From positions 1 to 64,000 of the forward strand of contig DATIWF010000022.1 in NCBI GenBank assembly GCA_035519535.1: a stretch of DNA of 64,000 bases, written 5' to 3'. This DNA is from DATEGZ01 sp035519535 (lineage in GTDB: Bacteria > Acidobacteriota > Vicinamibacteria > Vicinamibacterales > SCN-69-37). A program made the translations under genes and the position numbers. This document shows positions 43,137 through 52,016 of the stretch, in pieces; positions within the stretch are counted from its first letter, which is position 1; each line of letters opens with the position of its first letter. Under the pieces are notes generated by a model. That model made no database searches. It worked only from the letters and a program-made list of their open reading frames with translations, and had not been told where the DNA came from.

Positions 43137-43574
43137 ATGGCAATGGATGTTGGCGGCGCGAAGGGCGGAGTCAAATCCGACATCAACGTCACGCCGCTCG
43201 TCGACGTCATGCTGGTGCTGCTCATCATCATGATGATCGTCGCCCCGATGCTGCAGCAGGGCGTCGTGCTGACCCTGCCGACGGCCGTCCACACGACCGA
43301 CAAGCCCGACACCTCGGACCAGGTCGTCGTCTTCGTGGACGCCAACAGCAAGCTCTACGTCAACACGATCCAGGTGCTCGACGCCGACGTCGTCAGCCGC
43401 CTCCAGACCGTCCTCGAGGATAAGAAGGAGAAGACGGTCTATCTCAAGGGCGACAAGGACGCGCCCTACGGCGCCATCATGAAGATGATGGACGCCCTGC
43501 GGAAGGCCCAGATCGACACCGTCGGGCTCATCACCGAGCGGCCCGGGGTCAACCAGGGTGGGGGAGGGCAGTAA
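43137..43574 (+). CDS. exbD: ExbD/TolR family biopolymer transport protein (first copy)
   Basis: A 145-residue protein with a single N-terminal membrane helix preceded by the family motif SDINVTPLVDVMLVLLIIMM, whose aspartate (near residue 22) carries protons. The periplasmic part has VFVDANSKLYVNTIQVL and DKDAPYGAIMKMMDALRKA. The gene overlaps the next exbD by one base (TAATG), so the two are co-translated. Confidence 0.95.
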   Translation: MAMDVGGAKGGVKSDINVTPLVDVMLVLLIIMMIVAPMLQQGVVLTLPTAVHTTDKPDTSDQVVVFVDANSKLYVNTIQVLDADVVSRLQTVLEDKKEKTVYLKGDKDAPYGAIMKMMDALRKAQIDTVGLITERPGVNQGGGGQ

Positions 43575-44044
43575 TGGCTCACGCCCACATGCACCACGGC
43601 GCCGAGCGGGTCGTCAAAGGCTCGGTGCCTCAGGCCTCGGCGGACATGAACGTCACGCCGCTCATCGATGTGCTCCTCGTGCTGCTCGTGATCTTCATGG
43701 CCACGCTGCCGCTCACGCAGAAGGGCGTGGACATCAACCTGCCGCTCGAGACGACCGCGGCCCCGCAGAACGCGGATATCCTGAAGCAGATCGTCGCTGA
43801 ATACACGGCTGACCACAGGCTGACGGTCAACAAGCAGGAAGTGCAGATGGCGAACGCCGAGTCGTTCCTGCGCGACACGTTCGAGCAGCGCCACGACAAG
43901 ACGCTCTTCATCATCGGCGCCAGCTCGGTGCGCTACGGCGAGATCATGCAGATCATCGACGCCGCCATGGGCGCCGGCGTGACCAAGGTCGGCATCGTCA
44001 CCGAGGGCATGCGCGAGGAAGCGCGCGGGACGGCTGGGAAGTAG
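43574..44044 (+). CDS. exbD: ExbD/TolR family biopolymer transport protein (second copy)
   Basis: A 156-residue second ExbD, divergent from the first. Seen: ASADMNVTPLIDVLLVLLVIFM with the proton-carrying aspartate, then a periplasmic domain with RLTVNKQEVQMANAESFL and SSVRYGEIMQIIDAAMGAGVTKVGIV. Tandem, unequal ExbD genes are frequent in Acidobacteria, Myxococcota and Bacteroidota; a hetero-oligomeric ExbD pair is a plausible but untested explanation. The N-terminus is histidine-rich (HAHMHHG). Confidence 0.95.
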   Translation: MAHAHMHHGAERVVKGSVPQASADMNVTPLIDVLLVLLVIFMATLPLTQKGVDINLPLETTAAPQNADILKQIVAEYTADHRLTVNKQEVQMANAESFLRDTFEQRHDKTLFIIGASSVRYGEIMQIIDAAMGAGVTKVGIVTEGMREEARGTAGK

Positions 44045-44045
44045 G

Positions 44046-44108
44046 GGCAGAAGGCAGAAGGCAGAAGGCAGAAGGCAGAAGGCAGAAGGCAGAAGGCAGA
44101 AGGCAGAA
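44046..44108. repeat. 7-bp tandem repeat, about nine copies (ggcagaa)
   Basis: Nine near-perfect copies of ggcagaa begin 2 nt after the second exbD stop. The array precedes the terminator at 44144. Translated in other frames it gives a Leu/Pro/Ser/Ala/Phe/Cys-rich periodic peptide that should not be annotated as protein. Confidence 0.95.
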
Positions 44109-44143
44109 GAGACCAGGCCAGCAGCCGACCAGCCCCAGGACAC

Positions 44144-44177
44144 AAAAGCGCGGCGCCCGAAAGGGCGCCGCGCTTTT
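44144..44177. terminator. Strong intrinsic terminator with GAAA tetraloop
   Basis: A perfect 15-bp stem (44144-44158 with 44163-44177) closed by a GAAA loop starts with aaaa and ends with tttt, so it works in both directions. It closes the tonB-exbBDD cluster and can also stop read-through from the convergent TPR lipoprotein gene. Confidence 0.92.
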
Positions 44178-44204
44178 CGTTTCTGCGAGGGTCAACGCTT
44201 GCCG

Positions 44205-44330
44205 ACGATCGATGGCCGATCATCGATGGCGATGGCCGATCATCGATGGCGATGGCCGATCATCGATGGCGATGACCGATCATCGATGGCTCTTCGATCA
44301 CCGATTCCCGATTACCGATTGCCGATGATC
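44205..44330. repeat. 20-bp tandem repeat block with gattaccgattgccgat arm (element copy 1)
   Basis: gatcatcgatggcgatggcc and variants recur every 20 bp about four times. The block ends in an arm at 44287-44326 (tggctcttcgat ... gattaccgattgccgat) that is nearly identical to 47916-47956. It lies between convergent gene ends and reaches the stop codon of the TPR lipoprotein gene. Confidence 0.85.
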
Positions 44331-45317
44331 TTAGCCGCCTTTCTTCACCGGCGTGCCGCTGGTCTGCTGCTTCTTCTGGATCTCGATGGCCTTGGCCTTG
44401 AGATCGTCCGCCTCCTGGATGAGCGCCTTCTGCTTGGCCGGGTCCTTCTCGACCTGCGCCTGATAGCGCAGCAGGATGTTCTTGTAGCTGAGCGCCTCGA
44501 AGTATTCCGCATTGAGCGCGAGGGCCTTGTCGTCGGCGGCCACCCCTTTGTCGGCGTACTCCTTCTGCTTGTCTTTGGTCAGGCGCTTGTCGCGCATGAG
44601 CTCGTCGGTGTAGTACGTCGCGATGGTGTGCCAGGCTTCGGGGTTGTTCGGCTCGTGGTCCGCTCGCTTGTTCCACGCCTCCATCGTCTTCTCGAACTGG
44701 CCCTGGCGGTTGTAGTAGCCGGCGAGTGCCTGGTAGACGGTCGGGTCGTTCGGGCGGACGTCCACGGCCTTCAGGAACATCGCCTCGGCCTCGTCGTAGC
44801 GGCCGGCGTCCTCGTAGAGCTTGCCGAGCGCCTCGTAGTTGGTCGGGTCGTTCGGCTCCATCTGGATGAGCTGTTTGGCGACCGGCTCGGCCTTTTCGAG
44901 GTCGTGGAGCTTGTCGTTGTAGGTCGCGATCAGGTACTCGTAGGCGAGCTTGCGGATCTGCGGGCCCTGCGGGTCCGTGTCCTTGATCTTCTCGGTCGCC
45001 AGCTTGTAGTTCTCGACGGCCTTCTGCAGGTACGCGTCGTTCTCCGGGTCGCCGGCCTTCGCGGGCTTGTAGAGGTTGTCGTAGCTGTTGCCCAGGAAGA
45101 AGTAGGTGATGCCGAAGAAGTCCGGGTTGCGCTGCAGCGCCTCCTCGTAGCCCGCCGCGGCCGCTTTGAACTCGCTCTTCTTGTAGAGGTCGTTCGCGTC
45201 CTTGAAGGCCTTGAGCGCCCGGATGTTGCTGATGGAATACTGCCCACAGGCCGTCGTGGCGAGCGCGAGCCCGGCCGCGAGTACGACCATGCGACCGAGG
45301 TTGAATCGAGCGTGCAT
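44331..45317 (-). CDS. TPR-repeat lipoprotein
   Basis: A 328-residue protein with a lipoprotein signal (ATTACG, lipid cysteine near 24) and TPR repeats over most of its length, including LKAFKDANDLYKKSEFKAA, PNDPTNYEALGKLYEDAGRYDEAEAMFLKAV and PNDPTVYQALAGYYNRQGQFEKT. The likely site is the periplasmic face of the inner or outer membrane, in a complex-assembly role; no enzymatic motif is seen. I chose the ATG at 45317, which has AGGGGAC 7 nt upstream and is preceded by a good promoter. A charged Lys/Gln-rich tail ends the protein. Confidence 0.88.
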   Translation of the reverse strand: MHARFNLGRMVVLAAGLALATTACGQYSISNIRALKAFKDANDLYKKSEFKAAAAGYEEALQRNPDFFGITYFFLGNSYDNLYKPAKAGDPENDAYLQKAVENYKLATEKIKDTDPQGPQIRKLAYEYLIATYNDKLHDLEKAEPVAKQLIQMEPNDPTNYEALGKLYEDAGRYDEAEAMFLKAVDVRPNDPTVYQALAGYYNRQGQFEKTMEAWNKRADHEPNNPEAWHTIATYYTDELMRDKRLTKDKQKEYADKGVAADDKALALNAEYFEALSYKNILLRYQAQVEKDPAKQKALIQEADDLKAKAIEIQKKQQTSGTPVKKGG

Positions 45318-45389
45318 GTCAGCGTCCCCTTTATGGCCGCCGGGCGCGGAGCCCGCTCTGGGCGCCCGCGGCGTCACGAAAGTCCGGCC

Positions 45390-45419
45390 AGTATAGTGAA
45401 CCCGAAAAAAGCCCGTCAA
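45390..45419 (-). promoter_or_regulatory. Sigma70-type promoter of the TPR lipoprotein gene
   Basis: TTGACG at 45419-45414 and TATACT at 45395-45390 with an 18-nt spacer on the minus strand. It gives a leader of about 65 nt with a good ribosome binding site. Confidence 0.7.
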
Positions 45420-45487
45420 GCGAACGGCGCGGGTCCGGGCGACCCGGCTCGAGCCGGTTGTCCGGCCTTCAACCCGCTTCCGGTATC

Positions 45488-45559
45488 ATGAATGATGTCG
45501 ACGGCAGCGGCGGCCGTCGGACTCCCCGCCTCTGTTCGTTTAGACACCGAGCGCCATGA
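45488..45559 (+). CDS. Possible 23-codon upstream ORF overlapping the rel start
   Basis: An ATG at 45488 opens a 23-codon frame whose TGA (45557-45559) overlaps the ATG of the stringent-response gene. This geometry would allow translational coupling. The peptide is not conserved in composition (Gly/Arg-rich), and a candidate -10 box (TATCAT, 45484-45489) overlaps its ATG, so it may not be transcribed. Confidence 0.2.
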   Translation: MNDVDGSGGRRTPRLCSFRHRAP

Positions 45560-47712
45560 TCCGGTTCGAGGACCTCGTCGAGAAGGTGCGGGCCGCCAAC
45601 CCCGATGCGGACACCGAATTGCTCCGCCGGGCCTACGTGTTTTCGGCGATCGAGCACAAGGGCCAGGTCCGCCGGTCGGGGGAGCCGTATCTGGTGCACC
45701 CGCTCGAGGTCGCCGACATCCTGGCGGACCTCCGGCTGGACGTCGTCGCGGTCGCGGCGGGGCTCCTGCACGACATCGTCGAGGACACGCCGACGTCGAT
45801 CGACAAGATCCGCGAGCTCTTCGGCGAGCAGGTCGCCCACGTCGTCGAGGGCGTCACGAAGCTGTCCGGGCTCCAGTTCGCCTCGAGCGAGGAGCGCCAG
45901 GCCGAGAGCTTCCGCAAGATGCTCCTGGCGATGGTGGACGACATCCGCGTCATCCTCGTGAAGCTCGCCGACCGGCTGCACAACATGCGGACGCTGCACT
46001 ACCTGCCCGAGGACCGGCGCACGCGCATCGCGCAGGAGACGCGCGACGTGTACGCGCCGATCGCGAACCGCCTCGGCATGAGCAAGGTCAAGAACGAGCT
46101 CGAGGAGCTGGCGTTCCGGTACCTCGAGCCCGCCGCGTATCAGGCGCTGCGCGTCGACGTCGAAGCGAAGCGCAAGGCGACCGAGGGGCTGATCGAGGAG
46201 CTGCGCAAGCGCCTCGCGGCCAAGCTCGACGAGGCGCAGATCCCGGTCGTCTCGATCGAAGGGCGCATCAAGCGCCTGTGGTCGATCCATCAGAAGCTGG
46301 AGCGGCAGAAGGCGGGGCTCGACCAGATCTACGACCTCATCGCGCTGCGCGTGATCACGCGCAGCGTCAAGGACTGCTACGGCGTGCTCGGCATCATCCA
46401 TCAGATCTGGTCGCCGGTGCCGGGCCGGTTCAAGGACTTCATCGCCATGCCGCGGCCCAACGGCTACCAGTCGCTGCACACCTCGGTGCTCAGCGAGCGC
46501 GGGATGCCGTTCGAGGTGCAGATCCGGACCGAGGAGATGCACCGCATCGCGGAGGAGGGCATCGCGGCGCACTGGAAGTACAAGGAGGGCCGCGTCGGCG
46601 CGGCGCGCGACGAGCAGCATTTCCAGTGGCTGCGGCAGCTGCTCGAGTCGCAGCAGGACGTGCGCGACCCGCAGGAGTTCATGCAGAACCTGCGGATCGA
46701 GCTGTACCCGGAGGAGGTCTACATCTTCACGCCGAAGGGCGAGGTCAAATCGCTGCCGCGCGGCGCGACGCCGGTCGATTTCGCCTACTTCGTGCACACC
46801 GACGTCGGCCACCAGTGCGTCGGCGCGCGCGTCAACGGCCGGATGGTGCCGCTCCGCACGCGACTCTCGAACGGCGACATCGTCGAGATCCTGACGCAGG
46901 CGGGGCACACGCCCAGCCGCGACTGGCTGAACTTCGTCGTCACGTCGCGCGCGCGCAACAAGATCCGGCACTTCATCCACGCCGAAGAGAACGCGCGCAG
47001 CATCGAGCTCGGCCGGCGGCTGCTGGACAAGGAAATCCGGCGCTTCGGTGTGGACAAGGCGCGCGTGAACGACGCCGCGCTCGAGGGCATCGCCGGCGAG
47101 TACGGCGTGCAGAAGGTCGACGACCTCCTGGCCGCGGTCGGCTACGGGAAAATCACCGCCCGCGCCCTGCTCCAGCGGCTCGTCGGCGAGGACGCGCTGC
47201 GCGAGAAGGCCCCCGACGGCGCCATCACGAGCGTCGTCAAGCGCGTGCTGGGGAACGGCGGCGAACAGAAGATCAAGGTGCGCGGCGTGGACGACCTCAT
47301 GGTGTTCCGCGCGCGGTGCTGCAATCCGATCCGGGGCGAGCGGATCGTCGGCTACATCACCCGCGGCAAGGGCGTGTCGGTCCACTCCGCCTCCTGCCCG
47401 AACGTCGTCAATCTGCTCTACGACCCGGAGCGCCGGATCGACGTCGAATGGGACAAGTCGGCGGACGCGTCGCCGTACACGGTGCGGCTCACGATCAGCG
47501 TCGCCGACCGGCGCGGCATCCTCGCCGACGTCAGCTCGCGCATCGCCGACATCAACACGAACATCCGCGACATCGAGGCCACGGTGGACGCCGATCACCG
47601 CGGGTCGATTCGCATGACGGTCGAAATCAGCGACCTGAAACACCTCGAAAAGGTGATGCGATCGATCAAGAACATCGAAGGCGTCCTCGCCGTGGAACGA
47701 GCCACGCGGTAG
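45556..47712 (+). CDS. rel: Bifunctional (p)ppGpp synthetase/hydrolase (RelA/SpoT family)
   Basis: A 718-residue stringent-response enzyme with domains in order: HD hydrolase (about 25-180; catalytic H72-D73 in LLHDIVEDT), synthetase (about 225-345; GRFKDFIAMPRPNGYQSLHT), TGS (about 375-440; VYIFTPKGEVKSLPRGATP), the linking helical region and an ACT domain (about 645-718). An intact HDxxED and the basic RxKD form (RFKD) of the synthetase motif both point to a bifunctional Rel, not a hydrolase-dead RelA. It is the only such gene in the window. Confidence 0.96.
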   Translation: MIRFEDLVEKVRAANPDADTELLRRAYVFSAIEHKGQVRRSGEPYLVHPLEVADILADLRLDVVAVAAGLLHDIVEDTPTSIDKIRELFGEQVAHVVEGVTKLSGLQFASSEERQAESFRKMLLAMVDDIRVILVKLADRLHNMRTLHYLPEDRRTRIAQETRDVYAPIANRLGMSKVKNELEELAFRYLEPAAYQALRVDVEAKRKATEGLIEELRKRLAAKLDEAQIPVVSIEGRIKRLWSIHQKLERQKAGLDQIYDLIALRVITRSVKDCYGVLGIIHQIWSPVPGRFKDFIAMPRPNGYQSLHTSVLSERGMPFEVQIRTEEMHRIAEEGIAAHWKYKEGRVGAARDEQHFQWLRQLLESQQDVRDPQEFMQNLRIELYPEEVYIFTPKGEVKSLPRGATPVDFAYFVHTDVGHQCVGARVNGRMVPLRTRLSNGDIVEILTQAGHTPSRDWLNFVVTSRARNKIRHFIHAEENARSIELGRRLLDKEIRRFGVDKARVNDAALEGIAGEYGVQKVDDLLAAVGYGKITARALLQRLVGEDALREKAPDGAITSVVKRVLGNGGEQKIKVRGVDDLMVFRARCCNPIRGERIVGYITRGKGVSVHSASCPNVVNLLYDPERRIDVEWDKSADASPYTVRLTISVADRRGILADVSSRIADINTNIRDIEATVDADHRGSIRMTVEISDLKHLEKVMRSIKNIEGVLAVERATR

Positions 47713-47714
47713 AG

Positions 47715-47956
47715 CATCGATAATCGATAAATCGGAAATCGGCAATCGAAGAGCCATCGATGAGCGATCATCGACATCGAGGAGCGATCACCGACATCGA
47801 TGAGCGATCACCGACATCGATGAACGATCACCGACATCGATGAACGATCACCGATATCGATCAACGATCACCGATGTCGATCAACGATCACCGATGTCGA
47901 TCATCGTTCATTCGCTGGCTCTTCGATTACCCGATTTCCGATTACCGATTGCCGAT
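47715..47956. repeat. 20-bp tandem repeat array flanked by inverted arms (element copy 2)
   Basis: Seven units of gatcaccgacatcgatgaac-type sequence repeat every 20 bp over 47765-47904. An arm at about 47730-47756 and its inverted counterpart at 47916-47944 flank the array with one small indel. The right arm matches copy 1 at 44287-44326. The element lies between convergent gene ends and runs into the ridA C-terminus. Confidence 0.9.
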
Positions 47957-48325
47957 GTACGCGATGAGGTCGATTTCCACTTTCACGTCGCGCGGGAGCC
48001 TCGCGGCCTGGACCGTCGCCCGGGCGGGCGCCGGCGCGGGGAAATACGTCCCGTAGACGTCGTTCATGGCCGCGAACTCGCCCATGTCGGCCAGATACAC
48101 CGTCGTCTTGACCACGCGGTTGAACGAGACTCCGGCGCCCTGGAGGATCGCCCCGAGATTCTGGAGCACCCGGTGGGTCTGCTCGACGATCCCCCCGGAG
48201 ACGAGCCCCCCGGTGGCGGGATCGAGCGGAATCTGACCGGACACGAAGAGGAAGTCCCCGGCCCTGATGGCCTGGCTGTAGGGGCCAATCGCCGCGGGGG
48301 CGTCCTTGGTCGTCAGTGCGTCCAT
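47942..48325 (-). CDS. ridA: RidA family reactive-intermediate deaminase
   Basis: A 127-residue YjgF/YER057c/UK114-type protein that hydrolyses reactive enamine/imine intermediates released by PLP enzymes, usually as a trimer. Seen: AIGPYSQAIRAGDFLFVSGQIPLDP, the QTHRVLQNLGAIL helix, KTTVYLADM and the active-site arginine in AARLPRDVKVEID. The last five codons and the stop are read from the repeat arm described at 47715-47956, so the C-terminus (AYIGNR) is partly repeat-derived. Confidence 0.95.
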   Translation of the reverse strand: MDALTTKDAPAAIGPYSQAIRAGDFLFVSGQIPLDPATGGLVSGGIVEQTHRVLQNLGAILQGAGVSFNRVVKTTVYLADMGEFAAMNDVYGTYFPAPAPARATVQAARLPRDVKVEIDLIAYIGNR

Positions 48326-48406
48326 GAGGGGTCAGGCACTGGGCACGAGGCGCTGGTGCGGGCCGCGATCACTCTCGGGTGCCCAATGCCTGATGCCGGC
48401 GGCTCG

Positions 48407-48598
48407 TTAGGCGGCCTTGGTGACCTTGTTGGACCGAATGCAGCGGGTGCAGACCCGAACGCGGCGAACGGTCCCGCCAATGACGGCCTTGATGCGCTGA
48501 AGATTGGGCTCGAACCGGCGGGCCCGAACGTTATGCGCGTGGCTGAGAACCCGCCCCACGACCGGGGTCTTACCGCAGATTTCACAGTGTTGTGCCAT
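48407..48598 (-). CDS. rpmB: 50S ribosomal protein L28, zinc-binding form
   Basis: A 63-residue ribosomal protein. C5-x2-C8 (CEIC) and the later CTRC give the zinc-binding 'C+' version of L28. The VVGRVLSHAHNVRARRFEPNLQ core is typical. A TATACT box at 48651-48646 (minus strand) may be its promoter. It stands alone, not paired with rpmG as in many bacteria. Confidence 0.96.
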   Translation of the reverse strand: MAQHCEICGKTPVVGRVLSHAHNVRARRFEPNLQRIKAVIGGTVRRVRVCTRCIRSNKVTKAA

Positions 48599-48689
48599 TG
48601 ATCGCTCACACTAAGGCGACACTAGGCCGCCTCCGAAAACATCCAAGTATAGCAAAGCGGTAGAACTAGAAAGGCAGGCCGCGACGTCT

Positions 48690-48721
48690 AAGGGGACAGA
48701 CCTCGCTGCGACCGGCGAGGT
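48690..48721. repeat. REP-like palindrome (ggggacagacctcgc ... gcgaggt)
   Basis: acctcgc (48700-48706) and gcgaggt (48715-48721) form a 7-bp stem with an 8-nt loop behind ggggacag. It lies in the 363-nt gap between rpmB and the dksA-like gene. The remainder of that gap is moderately AT-rich with no tRNA, ORF or clear operator; a weak TTGAGT/TTTTAT pair near 48862-48890 may serve the dksA-like gene. Confidence 0.45.
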
Positions 48722-48961
48722 TAGGTGGGGTAACCAACACGGGATCAAGGGTTTGTGGTTCGAAAGCGGGCACGTCCGATGTCGTGGATGGCAGTGTTGA
48801 GTAATTACGACACCTCAATCGAAAATGCCCGGGGGGCTGGGTGGCTTTACTAAGTCTTTCTTGAGTGGTACGATTGGCATTTTTATTGCTTGGCGGGATA
48901 GCACTTATTGCGGTCGGCACTTATAGGTCGGCGGGCGACGAGGGGAGAAGGGAGAACGGTC

Positions 48962-49420
48962 ATGAAAGCGCGCATCGGCACCACGGAGCAGCACCCCGTT
49001 ATGGCTCGGGAGCGCTACGTCGAGCTGAAGCGGATTCTGGAGGAGCGGCGTCGCGAGATCCTGAGCGAGGTCCAGGAGAAGATGCGGGACGTTCGCGCAG
49101 TGGGCGCCTCGGGCGAGGGCCAGGGCGTCCTGGACGCGGCGGAGAGTTCCGAGGCGGACATCCAGGACGACATCGAGTTCGCGCTCATCCAGATGAAGTC
49201 GGAGACGCTCCACAAGATCGAAGAGGCCCTGTCGCGGCTCGACGAGGGGACGTTCGGGTATTGTTTCGAGTGCGGCGACGAAATCTCGGAGCGCCGCCTG
49301 CGGGCGCTGCCGTTTGCCGTCCGCTGCAAGGATTGCGAGGAAGCGCGAGAAGTGGCCGAGCGGCGCCAGCGGCAGCAGTCGCAGCGCCGGGCCGCGGGCT
49401 TCCTGATCGACATGAACTGA
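48962..49420 (+). CDS. TraR/DksA C4-type zinc-finger transcription factor
   Basis: A 152-residue DksA-like protein that binds the RNA polymerase secondary channel and commonly cooperates with ppGpp. An N-terminal coiled coil (about 15-95; RERYVELKRILEERRREILSE) is followed by the zinc finger C101-x2-C104 ... C122-x2-C125 (CFECGDEI, CKDC). The DxxDxA tip motif of E. coli DksA is not obvious, so it may be a functional relative and not a true DksA. The ATG at 48962 follows GGGAGAA. It lies close to rel and lon, fitting a stress-response role. Confidence 0.9.
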   Translation: MKARIGTTEQHPVMARERYVELKRILEERRREILSEVQEKMRDVRAVGASGEGQGVLDAAESSEADIQDDIEFALIQMKSETLHKIEEALSRLDEGTFGYCFECGDEISERRLRALPFAVRCKDCEEAREVAERRQRQQSQRRAAGFLIDMN

Positions 49421-49535
49421 CCTCGGCGTCGGACACCGCACTTCGGTTCGTGCAGGATCCGCCGCTGGCGGGACTGCGCGATCTCCATCCGCGCACCCGC
49501 CCAACAGTTCTGGGTTGTTTGACATGGAGGGTTCC

Positions 49536-51971
<2,436 letters not shown>

Positions 51972-52016
51972 TCAGACGCGGACTACGCGAGAGGTCTCAA
52001 GCCAGAACTTGGTGGC

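Noticed and set aside
44060..44223. ORFs coding for repetitive Leu/Pro/Ser/Ala/Phe/Cys peptides
   Set aside because: They are translations of the heptamer array and have no start signals.
47765..47904. CRISPR-like regularly spaced repeats
   Set aside because: The 20-bp units are directly adjacent with no unique spacers and no cas genes are present; it is a tandem repeat.
48740..48780. tRNA-like T-loop (ggttcgaa) in the gap before the dksA-like gene
   Set aside because: No matching acceptor, D-arm or anticodon arm can be formed around it.
48890..48915. Possible sigma54 promoter (tggcggga ... attgc)
   Set aside because: The GG-to-GC distance is about 16 nt instead of 10, and no enhancer-binding protein is nearby.
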